The translations under genes and the position numbers were made by a program. The notes under the pieces were generated by a model, which had not been told where the DNA came from, searched no databases, and saw nothing but the letters and a program-made list of their open reading frames with translations. A stretch of 23,383 bases of DNA from Thermoproteota archaeon (lineage in GTDB: Archaea > Thermoproteota > Bathyarchaeia > Bathyarchaeales > Bathycorpusculaceae): the NCBI GenBank assembly GCA_012511995.1, contig JAAZFA010000163.1, forward strand, positions 1 through 23,383, read 5' to 3'. This document shows, in pieces, positions 23,219 through 23,383 of this stretch (within the stretch, counting starts at the first letter, position 1; every line of letters begins with the position of its first letter).

Positions 23219-23383
23219 TTAAAAATATTTTTTCCACTTTTGTCTATCGCCAATTGTGGACCTCAATCGATGTACATACAGAAAAACACAACTTACAACT
23301 AATCCCCTTGTTAATAATTTGAAGAGCGACTTTGTGCCTAAATTAAACATTAACGTGAATACTGAAACGAATGATAAGAAAAC
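23219..23383 (-). CDS. Probable C-terminal fragment of a gene entering from the right
   Basis: The minus-strand frame is open from the window edge for 54 codons and ends at TAA (23219-23221). The peptide has a hydrophobic start (FLSFVSVFTLMF), a second hydrophobic stretch (LVVSCVFLYVHRL) and a basic tail (DRQKWKKYF), which looks like the end of a membrane protein. It lies 43 nt upstream of the VTT gene and could be the same operon. An open frame of this length in AT-rich DNA has a modest chance of arising by luck. Confidence 0.35.
   Translation of the reverse strand, partial: VFLSFVSVFTLMFNLGTKSLFKLLTRGLVVSCVFLYVHRLRSTIGDRQKWKKYF

Noticed and set aside
23021..23302. Plus-strand 93-codon frame at the right end
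   Set aside because: It is antisense to the VTT gene for more than half its length; the conserved VTT motifs are on the minus strand.
1..23383. CRISPR arrays, insertion sequences, tRNA or rRNA genes
   Set aside because: No spaced direct repeats, transposase-like proteins, terminal repeats or cloverleaf-like segments were seen anywhere in the window.

Overview
The window is archaeal chromosome. Evidence: a CTP-dependent riboflavin kinase, a FEN-1 endonuclease ending in a PCNA-binding motif, an ADP-forming acyl-CoA synthetase alpha subunit, DUF371, DUF47, a divergent CofE/F420-ligase-like protein, archaeal-type phosphoglycerate kinase, TATA-like boxes about 35-50 nt before starts, and oligo-T ends. 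DNA is moderately AT-rich and many genes use TTG starts with GGAG/GGTGA Shine-Dalgarno sites. The mix fits a TACK archaeon, most likely a Bathyarchaeia-type lineage; this placement is inference, as no rRNA is present.

Layout. 1-331: gene-free leader with several small hairpins. 332-6780 (+): tight histidine operon hisG-D-C-B-H-A-F-I with overlapping or abutting genes and a T-run after hisI; hisE and a histidinol-phosphatase are not here. 6948-11603 (+): AmrS-type radical SAM protein, PflX-type radical SAM protein, CofE-like protein, then the alpha subunit of an ADP-forming acyl-CoA synthetase without its beta subunit. 11590-12359 (-): unknown 122-aa protein overlapping ribK. 12496-14813 (-): class I (bacterial-type) GAPDH followed by archaeal PGK. 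15128-16721 (+): DUF47/PhoU-like protein plus PiT-type transporter. 16870-17895 (+): FEN-1. 17908-19737 (-): GlmS. 19963-21360 (+): winged-helix regulator with an S-layer-like C-terminal region ending in a perfect EF-hand loop, coupled to DUF371. 21385-23175 (-): VTT/DedA-like membrane protein, an LPG-synthase/flippase-like membrane protein, and a newly noticed 52-aa two-helix membrane ORF. 23219-23383 (-): probable C-terminal end of a gene running off the window.

How it fits together. The his genes carry out most of histidine synthesis. GAPDH and PGK give the energy-conserving half of glycolysis, and an ADP-forming acyl-CoA synthetase would make ATP from acyl-CoA, which suits a fermentative or acetate-producing anaerobe. 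GlmS supplies amino-sugar precursors, possibly for the surface glycans that the membrane genes at the right end could serve. The least explained parts are the two radical SAM genes with the CofE-like gene, and the EF-hand-bearing regulator with DUF371. These are the best candidates for undescribed biology.
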